Shown here: positions 47,091 through 58,424 of the stretch, piece after piece
Layout: the number at the start of each line of letters is the position of its first letter
Position numbering within the stretch: position 1 is the stretch's first letter
Assembly (NCBI RefSeq): GCF_022201045.2
Contig: NC_068561.1
Location: forward strand, 14,657,001-14,721,000
DNA from: Citrus sinensis
Lineage: Eukaryota > Streptophyta > Magnoliopsida > Sapindales > Rutaceae
DNA length: 64,000 nucleotides
Direction: 5' to 3'
Notes under the pieces: model-generated
Database searches by the model: none
Told to the model about the DNA's origin: nothing
The model's input: only the letters and a program-made list of their open reading frames with translations
Made by a program: the position numbers and the translations under genes

Positions 47091-50000
47091 TTCAAGGAAC
47101 TTTAAAGCTTTAACAATGGTGTTTTTGCTCTTAGGAAGAAGAACATGAGACTCTTGTTTGAATAATAAAGAAGTTTCATTTGCAGAAAAACCCTTAAGCT
47201 TTATAGGAGTGTTATTCAAGATACTTTGGTCATTTTGGATATGTGTTGTCATTTAATTACTGACCTACCTAAAGTGAGGCTATTTTAGTAATTAGGTCTT
47301 GTGGTCCCCTAATGATGATACTCATGAGCTTAGGAGGCAAAGAAAACCTTTAGCCACCTTTTTGCCTCCACAACTAGACACATTGCAAACTTTTAGCCTT
47401 ATGGTCTTTATGTTTTTCAAAGGGTAGTAAAGGACAATTGATATGACATTCTCTTATTGCTTGCCTAGAGAATCTTCACTCTTATTGGCTCCTTATCCTT
47501 AACAAAAAGGAAGAAATTTTGTTTTCTCTCATGATGTTGTGCAATGTTCATGTGCTGACCTTAACTATTTAGATTTCGATAATACCCATTGATATTGAAT
47601 ATATTACTGAAACTGCCCTTTTCATCAAGGAATTTATCCCTTACTTCTTTATGAGCTATACTACCATCCAATCAAATAAATTGACTTTCCTTAGTTGACT
47701 TTTCTTGTTACGTATCATTGAGTTATTGGCCCATATCATCAACCAAATTTCTCCTCATACAAGTATAAATACTAAGGGTCTAACTATATAAATTTCTAGG
47801 GGTTAAAGTCTAAAATTACAAATAATACATGATAAAGTCTATCTTCAATTGTTAAAGCTATAGAGGCCAATTAATAAAATATTCTATTTAATTAATTAAA
47901 GTGTTGTGGATCAAATTGGGATTATTCATAGGAATAATATAAATGATATGAAGCTAAAAGAAGCAAAATGATAACAAGCAAAGCCAATAAGAGAATAATT
48001 ACCAGAAGATCTTCTTACGTTCTTTATTTCATTTCCCGATCTTTGATTTTATTTGATTACAAATAGTGATGACTATTTATAATCAGTGAAGCATATTAAT
48101 CTTTGCGTATTTAGCAACACACTTTTTGAATCTTAAGGTGTTAGTGCAAAACACCTCATGAATTAATTAGTGCGATGCACAACTCACAATATATTTAAAG
48201 AAGTGTGATGCGCACATCACAAATCATGCGGTTGTTTAGCAATTCACTTTCTAAAGTTATTAGTATGAAACACTTTTTCTTTTTAATCAAGGGGTGAATA
48301 TGCATAACTCATAACGAAAGATTAAACTCACCAATATTCAGTATATCTACAAGCAAAAAATTTGGGGCCTAAGGGGTGGGGACCTACAAACCCTTAGATG
48401 GGAGATTTTCATTAATATTCCACTGATAAGTAGAGTTTTTATTGACTTAAATATTAACAAATTAAGTTCGGATAGTCATCCTATGTTGTTTGCCCTCATG
48501 TAGTAGTATGTTTACAGACAAAAGTGTGAAACGAAAAAAAAAAAGAAAAAAATTTCTAACAAGGGTTTACCGCAACAAAAATTAAGTTTATATTTTTTTA
48601 AAAAATAATTTTGAGATGACAAAAAGTGAGGTTTGGATAGCATACTCATCTTTACTTTTCTATATTTTAAAATTTTTGTAATGAGTATATATATTGACAG
48701 TATAGGCGCATGGCCTACATACCATTACGGGCCAAATTCGATGTTGAGTGGGAGTTGCTTTGGGCCGTAAACCTTATGATCGCAGCATAGTGTAGTATTT
48801 TGCTCAATCGATCTAGCTATCCCATTGGCACGTGTTGTATGTTGAAAGCACATAGAGCCACAAATCATTTCAAATAATAACATGTCTACACCAACTTATG
48901 TTTACAAATTGTAATAGCCATTTTTTCCATTTAACAATTACTATTAAAACATGCTGACTCACATGAATAACGAGCTTAGCTCTGGAATATTCTGATGTTC
49001 TTTCAAACAACTTTCTGCAAATCCAACTCTCTTTTCTTTCTCTATTCAGCGGAGAGGGCGCTCTCAATAGAATTTACATTTATTTATTTATTTATTTGTT
49101 GATTGAGTTTTCTATCCTTTCTAGACTGAGATCAAAACGTTTCTATGATTATTGACTTATGAGTTGTTTTCTCCACCTATGTAAGGTGATTTGTTTTTCT
49201 TTTTTCTAGGCTAAAAGATCTTTTACTTTTAGATTTGATTGGAGCTTGAATTTGTTGAGTGGAGGTATCTTTTATTGTTACTTAGGGTGCATGATTTTTA
49301 TTCCCCATATGACAATAAACTATAATGGTTATTTTTTGTTGCAATAGATTACTGTATAGTCTCTTATGGATCAAGGGTACGTTTGACAGCCTGCATCAAA
49401 CACATTATGTTGAAATATTATTTTATATTTTTTTTGTGCTAATTTTGTCCTAACTTATTAGGTGTAATAAAACCTCAATGAATAAATGTTTGATAAATGA
49501 AAAAACTTGATTAAGTAATAAAATCATTCGATCCCAACTTGACTAGTGTAATAAATTAATAAATTTACTAAATGCATAAGATAATTTTTTTTTTTTTGAA
49601 TCCTTTAGGGTCCAATATAGATATAAATTAATAATTAACAGAATATTAAAATTAATAATAAATAACATTTAAAATTCATAACATTACGGAGCTTTTTTTC
49701 TTATAACTTTAATTATCTAAATTAAATTCTTTGTAAAATATGCATTAGAGTTGTTTATTTATTCTTTACTCATCTTTATACTCACACAACGTTTTCCTTA
49801 TCTCATCAGTCAATATAGATTTTTCTCACTCATTTCAAAAGAGAAAGATGTGAAAATTCTAATTATTTAAGACAAAAATACTAAAAAAATAATTGAATGA
49901 AACTTGAGAATATTTTTGTATTTATATTTCTTAATATCAAAGGCTTACACAATAGTGATATATAGTACTTGATTACACAAACTGATTAAACAAAAAATAC

Positions 50001-52365
50001 TATATAATTACAAGTTTCCTAATTAAGCTGTACTATTATGTATAATAGCCGTTGGAGAAAATACTATTGACTTGAGAAAGTACAATTTATATGTAAATAT
50101 GAACATATACTAAAAAAACTCTTCTCAAAATAAGAAATCTCTTTTAAATTAATAAATATTCATTTATCAATAAATTAATAAATTATTTATTTACCGATAA
50201 ATAAATAACTTCACTAAAACAATATTTCTTCTTAGCTTTAGTAGTATTATTCTGTAGAGGTTTTACTTAATAATTCTAACTAATGATGACCCTCTTAGAA
50301 CTGGACTTTTGATTTATTAGATCAGACAATGATGAATTTCTCCTTTTGTGCTAATCTAAATAGTCCTCTCAATTTTCTCTTAGGAGGTGTCCATTTTCTT
50401 AGCTTACTTGGATGACTTTATTAGATGATACCCTACAAAAACAAGAAAAAAGTCAGAGGGCCAGCTTTACTAGCGTAAACACTTTGATGGTAAAGTTTCG
50501 ACGGTAAAGTCATTCCTTAGATTTTTGGAAATATGAAATTTTAAATTTAGTAATAATTATTTACATTTATGTAACTCTAAATAATATTAATTTCATATAA
50601 ATAATATTATTTCTTTTACTTTTGTCAAATAATTTTTTTAATGATTATAAGTTTATGATATAAAAATTATTTTAATCATTTTAATGCTTATATGTTAATA
50701 ATTTATTATTTACTAGAATAATAAATTATATCAAATAGTATTATTACACATTAAGTATTAATAAAACTCAAATAATATTATTTGATAATAATAATATTAA
50801 ATTCTTTTATTTTATTATACAAAATTATTTTAATCATTTTGCTTTGTAATTTAGTATTTTATTATTTACTAAAATAAAAATCAATCAATTAATTTAAATT
50901 AAATGTTAAAGTATTAATAAAAATAATATTATAGTATTTTATTTTTGTTATATAAAAATTACTTTTATTATTTAAAAAATAATAACATATTTGTTGTTAA
51001 AATTTAAATTAAGAATAATTTAAAATATTAAATATTAGTATGAATAATAACATAAAATATTTGAATATATAATACAGTCTATAATAGACCAGACATTATA
51101 CTGCATTACAATTTAATGCAATGCAATGCAATACACCTTATTGCAATCCAATATGATGCACGAAATATACTGTGAATGTTATACTGTTATGCATTTGAGT
51201 TGTAATAAATTTTTTGCCTTTGTTTGTAAAGAAAAAAAAAATAAGCTAACAAGTTTATTGAGAGATCAAAATGATACTTGTATTTGTTGATTTTTTTAAA
51301 AAAATTGGGTGAGGAATTAATGTAGGCATTAAGTCATTTATTTTGTGAATTGAGACAAAAAAAAAAGTTCAACTTTTTCGGTTCTTTCTTGTCAAAGAAC
51401 GGTCTAATCAAAGACCGGAAAAGTGATGAAATTCATTTATTTTTCCTATAGTAATTCGTTCGATTTTATGATTTCATATATCGTCAAAAAAAATCTGTAA
51501 CAAAAAAAAAAAAAACTCAAAATAAAATTTTATCAAATTAAAGCAAACTATTGGGTTGTTTACATGATAAGCTAGAGATGTGTGCATGAGAGAAGATTAC
51601 TTATCCACTTTATTAATTTCATAAGAAATGTAAAAGTAACAAAGGGGTTTGATAAGATAAAAACGGGGTGCACTTAGCTCCATTCTTTTCTTTCTTTTTT
51701 TTTTTTTTCTTTTTCTTCTAAATTACATTGTACTGGTGTTTCGTAATAAAGGGGTTTGATTAGTTCAACTCTCAAATACTTAAAAGAAAATTAATAAATA
51801 CAATACAATGACTCAAAAACTTAATCTCAAGAGTAAGACGACGGGGTGTCCGCCACTCAATCTAAAACATAATTTGCATCCATGCACTTGACTAATCTAC
51901 TGGAATTCGTTGGGCATATTTTAAACCGCATGGTAATTTATGAGATCTTGTACTATCAGCGAGAAGTTATATCCATGTCGACAAGTCTCATGCCAATGAG
52001 TATGCATATTTAATTTACTCATGAAGGTTCCATGAGAGAAGAGAGAACATAAATGATGACGTCATAAATTAATGAGCTTTCTTTATTGCTCTGCATATAA
52101 TGCAGTTGCAAGGACATACTGCATGCATAAATTTGCAGGAATTTATTATTCGCACTTTGTGCATAAAGGCAGATCCCCTACCAGAATTTGAGTTTTTAAA
52201 ACCTCATGTTTGCTCGTGTGCAATAACTCTCTTGATTCTTGGCCATTAATTGCTAATAATTGAATGCTTTCTCAGGAAAAAAGCCTTTTGAATTTGGAAA
52301 TTTCATGACCTTCAACTGAATTATAACAATGGCAGTGTTTTCACTCCCTCTATCTGTTTGAATGC
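47091..52365. other. Long gene-free AT-rich interval
   Basis: Both strands were read for exons and transposon motifs, and nothing convincing was found. There is a (TTTA)n run at 49081-49100 and an extremely AT-rich block at 50520-51070. The ATG-initiated open frames are short and of random composition. Confidence 0.4.
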
Positions 52366-52590
52366 ATGGAAATGAAACCTGAACTATGGGAGCTCGATTT
52401 AAGCTCCAAACATTTATACCATTGCAAGAGGTTCAACCAATTGAGCCAACTAGTATCTTCTAGTTATCCAGTAGGGCTCCTCAAGAGCCCTACTGGCCCT
52501 CATGCACCTGAACCAAAAGAACCATTAATTCAACAATGCAAGCCGACTGAGTCTAAGTATTTTACTTTTCCAGGAATACTTCATCACTGA
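52366..52590 (+). CDS. Small hypothetical ORF (74 aa) containing a perfect 12-bp hairpin
   Basis: The open frame is less AT-rich than its surroundings and starts MEMKPELWELDLSSK. It has no signal peptide or recognised domain. Inside it, 52468-52496 forms CCAGTAGGGCTC, loop CTCAA, GAGCCCTACTGG. The frame could be a real small gene, an exon or chance. No splice or promoter evidence decides it. Confidence 0.2.
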   Translation: MEMKPELWELDLSSKHLYHCKRFNQLSQLVSSSYPVGLLKSPTGPHAPEPKEPLIQQCKPTESKYFTFPGILHH

Positions 52591-53574
52591 TGTCTAAGTA
52601 AAATGCATAAGAAATTTATACGTTTCATGGAAACATAGCTTATTAGAATGATCTGATTCACACATGCTTCACGTTGAGAAGAAACCCTAGTGTCTATATA
52701 TATTTTTATATATATATACACATTCCGGCAAAATTACAAAGCCCAATTTATATAGCTAATTATATAGCTAGGATACCGAATAAAAAGGACAGAAGGATAT
52801 GCTGTGTATTCGAGGGATTTTTATAATAAGAACAAAGAAAAAACAACAACTACATAGTGAGGGAATAGAGCCTTACCCTTCAAATCTTCTGCAGCAGCAA
52901 CAAAAGCACGTCATAAAAGAGAAAAGAACAAAAAGTTACAACTAACTTAGCAAATGAGAGCTAGCAACATGGCAAAATCCAAGAGTCAAAAAGTAACTGC
53001 ATTAATAATAATAACCTATTATCTCATAAATTAGTAGAAGATATTGTGTCAGATATGTCAAATAATCTAATGATATCTAATATCAATCTGCATCAGTCAC
53101 AAACCAAGTAAGGATCCACGACCTGTACCGAAAAGAACTATGCGTTAGATATATAGGGTTTACATAGTGTAATAGAATTTAATTTGGAGATTGTAGAAGC
53201 ACAATCATGGGAGATGAAAAAGGAATTTTTTATGTGCCTTCGCTTTTGCTGATTTAGCTATCCATGTCTAAAATATTCAAGTAAAGAATACAACTAGGAT
53301 TACTGAAAAAATGATAATTAAATCATTGCAGGCTATCCAAAAATGTAAAAGGAATGATGGGAGCTTAATGGAAAACATTTTTATAAGAAATTAAAATGAA
53401 CTAAATACAAAATCAACCTTAGTTCTGCAAACAATCAGGTGCCGAGAGCTAATAAAGCATGATATATATATCCTTAACAAGATCATTAATAGTACCCTTA
53501 ATGGGAGAAAGTTGAAGAGGTCGGATAAGCGGGGAAAAACCTCTCTAATTATTGGATCTTAACTAGCATGAAAT
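52591..53574. other. 3' flank of the small zinc finger gene
   Basis: No gene. A (TA)n-like stretch lies at 52698-52720. The part near 53574 should hold the 3' UTR of the zinc finger gene. Confidence 0.4.
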
Positions 53575-54066
53575 TCAGTGGCTAGAAGATCGATAAAGAT
53601 CTTTGGTGATCCTGCTGGCTGATGCCTCCCGAGGCTCCGGCCCTAAGCGAAGCTCTAGGTCTAAGTACTGGTCAATATGAGATGATGAAGATGAACTCTC
53701 ACCCAACTGCCTCGTCATCTTCTCTTCTTTGCTTTTTGGAGTGCAAATTTTCTCTTGAACACTAGATTCTAATATGACTGCACCTCTATCTTCAGAAACA
53801 ATATTAGGAGCTTCAATACTTGGATTTGCTGCCTTTGCAATGTCCAAAGAAAGCAGATTTTCCTCAGAAAATTGTCTAAGTTTGGCCCTATCTTTCCTGT
53901 GAATGTTCATATGACCTCCAAGTGCTTGTGCGTTTGAGAAGCCTCTCTTGCAGAAGGCACAAGTATAAGACTTGACATGGCCTGAATCTGAACTATCCAA
54001 ATCATCAGAGCTCCATAATATTTGGCTAGACTTTTCGATGCTTGATGCTTGGGAGTTTGTTTCCAT
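53575..54066 (-). CDS. Single C2H2 zinc finger protein with EAR motif, TAC1/SUPERMAN-like (163 aa)
   Basis: A nuclear DNA-binding regulator of the SUPERMAN/TAC1 type. One zinc finger: C36-x2-C39, H52-x3-H56, with the plant QALGGH core inside [20 protein letters not shown]. The C-terminal EAR repression motif DLELRLG is at 136-142, so it probably acts as a repressor through TOPLESS-type corepressors. I chose the ATG at 54066 (METNSQASS). The frame stays open upstream only to a GTG at 54180, and a TATA box at 54181-54190 puts the transcription start downstream of that. Length and the single intronless exon fit the family. SUPERMAN-family genes control floral, lateral-organ or trichome development; the exact orthologue is not clear. 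Confidence 0.9.
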   Translation of the reverse strand: METNSQASSIEKSSQILWSSDDLDSSDSGHVKSYTCAFCKRGFSNAQALGGHMNIHRKDRAKLRQFSEENLLSLDIAKAANPSIEAPNIVSEDRGAVILESSVQEKICTPKSKEEKMTRQLGESSSSSSHIDQYLDLELRLGPEPREASASRITKDLYRSSSH

Positions 54067-54180
54067 TTTCAAGTTTCCTTTTTGCTTTTGAAGAGGAGAA
54101 AGAGATTGAGAAATGGGAAAGTAGAGATAGTCAACTTGTCGGTTGTAATATATCAGGCCTGCTTTGGTTTCTAGTACCAC

Positions 54181-54190
54181 ATTTATATAT
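54181..54190 (-). promoter_or_regulatory. TATA box of the small zinc finger gene
   Basis: Minus-strand ATATATAAAT lies about 115 bp upstream of the chosen ATG. It sits immediately before the upstream open extension of the frame, which makes an N-terminal extension unlikely. Confidence 0.6.
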
Positions 54191-54547
54191 GCGCATGAAT
54201 AAATAATTTATATGTCACCTGTTTGTAAAATGACTGAAATAGCCTTATAAAGGTCAAACATTTAAAATTTTGAAGTAGTACATGTACGCATTATTCATGC
54301 TTGTAGCGCGCGTTCTGATTATTAAACTCAGTAACAATACTTCTCAAAAAGGAAAAAAAGAAAAAAGAAAAATCGTTTATAATACATTTGTTTTAACCAG
54401 TCAGTAATGATAGGCAAAGCAATGGCATATTAGAGCGTGCAGTGATGCTAACTGGTTATACCGTGGAGGAAAGTTAATTATGCTCATAGCTAGCAACTCT
54501 AGAATTTTAACAGCTATATGTGTAGTAAAAAGGCAAGGTACTTTTTA

Positions 54548-54795
54548 GGTCTTGTTTGGTATTGAGAAATTACAGTTGTTACGAAAAAAATATAATTATA
54601 AAATTAAAGTTAAGTATGTAATAAATATAATTTTTAAATGATAATTTTATTATTAAAGATATAATATATTTTTCATAAAATAAGTGTAAAATTAAATCAA
54701 CTTAACTTTCAAGATATAATAGATAGTGTTTATAAAAAACTTTAGTATTAAACCTTTAAAGTTACAGTTATCCAACCGCAAATGCAAACAGGGTC
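54548..54795. mobile_element. Tourist-like (PIF/Harbinger) MITE, 248 bp
   Basis: The left end is GGTCTTGTTTGGTATTGAG, and the reverse complement of the right end is GACCCTGTTTGCATTTGCG. The flanking trinucleotides are TTA at 54545-54547 and TTA at 54796-54798. The inner sequence is non-coding and is shared with the element at 7160-7428. It lies about 480 bp upstream of the zinc finger ATG and so may be part of its promoter region. Confidence 0.78.
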
Positions 54796-54798
54796 TTA

Positions 54799-57758
54799 AT
54801 TAATGGGTACAATATGTCTCATGTTTGGAATAAGTTTATATAGATTTGAAGAAAATTGAGTTACCTTTATGACTTAAGAGGGAAAAAAAAAAAGAGTAGG
54901 AATCCTTATGAAACTTTTATCACAAATTTAACCCTATGGGAAAAGTTAAAGTTCTTGATGATTGTAAAAATCTCTTCGCCTCATTCTTTAGGTCAAGTGT
55001 TTGAATCCTCCACTTTACATTACAAGTTTAAATTTATTCTCAATATATAAGAATATTAATCTAAATCTAGGCGCAGATATCTAGACTACACCATCATATA
55101 ATTTATTTAAGACATTCTAGCAGACTTCAGTGACAGACCAAGGTTGCATAATTATTATTTTGCAAGTAGCATAGTTGAAGAATTATTGTTATTGGATCAA
55201 AGAGAGAAGGCTAAAAGGTCAAATTGTGTTTCGTGTTTGTTTTAATGAACCGTTTTTTAATCTTTTCTGATACTGAATTGTCCTTCAGGCAAATTGAAGC
55301 GTTCCCGAAACAGGAACTGCGACGGCTCAATAGCAACTCACTCAATTGACTTCTAAACTCCTAGCCTTTTGTGCAATTCAAAGGGTGTAATTGTCATTTC
55401 ATTCAACCCAAATGCTATATATACATCTTGACATGCTTCAAGGACATTTTGACTATGCAAAATAATTATAATTTCTTTTATTCTTTAATGGATTTTATTT
55501 AAATTTAAGCAAGTCCAAAGCTTGATTATAAACAATAGAAACATGCATCGAATTAAGCTCATTCAAGAAAGGATGGGTGGCCAAGTAAATAATTTTTTTT
55601 AGCTTAAAATCAAAATTAAATTATAATTAATGAACCTTAAGATGAGCAATGAATGAATTGACATTTACTTATTTTGATTTCTAAGACCTGCGTCCGACAT
55701 CACTTTCTGTTAGGAGCTTACGTGGGGCCTAACAGCTCCATGACGTGGCAACATTTAATCCCACTAAGCATTGGGCATGATGCCATAACGCCACACTCGA
55801 TAATGACACTTCAAAAAGGGTGGCTGGGTAGATGTCTGTTGTTATCCATGCAGCGCCTCCATCACCGTCCAAACTGATGACTTAACAATATATTAGAAGG
55901 ATCATGCGGCCGCCGGTGACTGCAGGACGTCCATTACATTGATATTGTAACCGACAGTTTCATCATCTTTGAAAGAGTTTTGACACGTGGATAAAGTTGT
56001 GCCGGACCGACCGGCAGTCACGTTAATTTATTTATAAAAGTGTGCTAAGATATTTTAATTTCTATAATTTATAGCTCAACTTAATTTTCAGATCATTAAG
56101 CTAATTGCTGTTGTAAGTTGACATCAAGATGTACGTACAGTCACGTTTTAGTTTGTCATGTACCGCAAAAGTCTCACAAGGACTTGAGGGAAAAAAAATA
56201 TGTAGAGACTGTAGTGATCTAGTGCTTGTACTTATCTTGATTCTTTAAGATGACATATATGAAATACAAATTTGATGGTTTTTTTCAACTAGCCAACCAC
56301 ACTCTAGCATCTGTCCTTAATTAAAGATATTTTTTCAAGTATAATCATATTTGTTAAAGAACTAGATCAAAAAGCTTTCGATGTTTGGTACGCAACATAA
56401 CATTAGTATTGAAAATTAAATTTTAATTTTAATAAGTCTCCTTAGATGTAATTTAAGGCCATATGATTCAGTGTCACTGATTGCATTTTAAAATTCTAAA
56501 TTAATGATTTTCAATATCATTTCTTAGGCATCTAACTTAAATTTGAGATAAAATATTTAAGACACAAAGACATATTATTTTAGGCGACAAAAATAATTTT
56601 GGCCCCGACAACCTTTATTGACACAAAAACAATTTTTATTGTAGACTAGTATTATTAAACTAATATTAATACTAAATGATATGGCATGTACGCAAGATTT
56701 CGGTTCAGTAGGGGCCGTAAAGAAGAAAACCAAAACTAAAGTAGGCTACAACATTATATCATTAATATTAAGGAGCCACTAGAGGGGGACATATTGGGAA
56801 ATCCTAAAATATAGCAGGTTATAATCAAATCATGTAAAAAAAGGGTATCTAAATTTATAATTCATGTAGATATGGATAACTTCATGGCGTGTTTACTAAA
56901 TTGGAATTAAAATAGCCTGGAATCGAAATTGGTAGGAATGAGAAAGAGTTAGAATGAAAATAGAGAATTTGAATTAGAATAAATTGTTTAATTAAACTGT
57001 AGTAATCAGAATCAAAACAAGTTGGATTACCATTAATATGTTTACTTTGCCTTATAATCAAAATCTAAATGAATTAGATTGTTACAAATTACTAAAAAAT
57101 CCTCAATAAAACATTTGAAAGATAATATTTTGACATATATAACCTCAAAAATATTAATAATACTTAAATTTTATTCATTAAACACATAATAAAATATAAA
57201 TAAATTATTTGATTAGTAAAAAAAATGATAATGTTTCCCTTAACAAAGCATGAAAAATAAGATAAATATCTAACACATTTTTTTTACATTAATATGTGAT
57301 ATTTATAATGTTATTTTTAGTATATTATGTTGATTTTTTTTCTTGTTAATTACATAAGCCAATCAAGAATTCTTTAATCATTTGAATTAAATTTAATGTA
57401 TTAAATAAAATTTAAAATCTACTAAAAATTTGTAAATATAAATAAAAGAGATGGACCTATTATAAAACACACTCACCTAAATTTCTATTATGTTTAAGAT
57501 TCTCATTCACCAAAAAAAAAAAAAATTGAATACACACATAAAAAAAGGGGGATAAGTAAAAAATAATAAAAGGATAATTTATATAATAGGAAATAAATTT
57601 ATTTAATAGGGGGATTAATGAGAAATAATATTAAAGTTCCATTCAGATATTTTGCCATTCATATAGAAGTCAGAATATTTAACTTTTTTCATTCAGAAAG
57701 AATATTAAATAATCTTATAATAAATTATAAATGATAGAAAACAAACGAATTAGAAACT
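54799..57758. other. Gene-free interval with a lone Harbinger-like end
   Basis: No gene. At 56886-56920, GCGTGTTTACTAAATTGGAATT resembles the ends of the elements at 34579 and 36662, but I could not find its right partner. ACGT cores cluster at 55720-55745 (TTACGTGG, TGACGTGG) and at 55982-55988 (ACACGTGG), in a GC-richer patch (55690-56020) of unknown origin. Confidence 0.35.
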
Positions 57759-57766
57759 GAAAATGT

Positions 57767-58416
57767 TAGGGATGTTAAAATCCTCCACGAGTTTGAAACC
57801 CCATAGGGCCAATCAAAAATGGAGTGAATTTTGAATAATTTTTGGGAAATGAGGTGAGAAATGGGGGAAACATAAATTCTAAATTCTTAATGGGGTGGAT
57901 TTAGTTTTGTACTCCCCACTCCACTCCCACCCAATCCCCATTATATATAAATTTTTAACTTTTGTTCAATAATGTTGATTAATAAATTTTCATTTTATTT
58001 TACCTAATATAAATAGGTTATAATTAAAAGAAAATCCTATATTATAATTCTTATTCAATTCTAAAACATTGTTTTCTTTTCTTCTCTCTCAAGGTAGTGC
58101 TTTTCAAACATTTTTTAGTTTTAATATTGTTTCAATCTTTTAGAGTTTTTTAAATAATTATACTTTATAATAAGTAATGATTGTATTTATGTCTCTAATT
58201 ATTAATTTATTGAAATCATTTCCATACATGTTATAAAATAAGTAAATGAGGAATAAGTTGGGGATGGAGAAATCATCCCCCACACATGATTCTTCATTCC
58301 CACCCTACTAAATTTATTTGGGGACGGGGTGGGGAATGCTGGTGGAATTTTTAATCAGGTGGGGAATGAGGTAGGCCTCCCCACGCCCACCCCATCCCAT
58401 CCCATTGCCATCCTTA
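57767..58416. mobile_element. hAT-like non-autonomous element, 650 bp
   Basis: The left end is TAGGGATGTTAAAATCC, and the reverse complement of the right end is TAAGGATGGCAATGGGATG. GGGGTGGG/CCCCACCC-rich subterminal blocks occur on both sides. The flanks are GAAAATGT (57759-57766) and AGAAATGT (58417-58424), which agree at 6 of 8 positions. That suits an aged 8-bp hAT duplication. No transposase frame is present. Confidence 0.6.
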
Positions 58417-58424
58417 AGAAATGT

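Noticed and set aside
53575..54180. Longer 201-codon version of the small zinc finger protein
   Set aside because: The extension starts at GTG, not ATG, and begins right beside the TATA box, so it is leader sequence.
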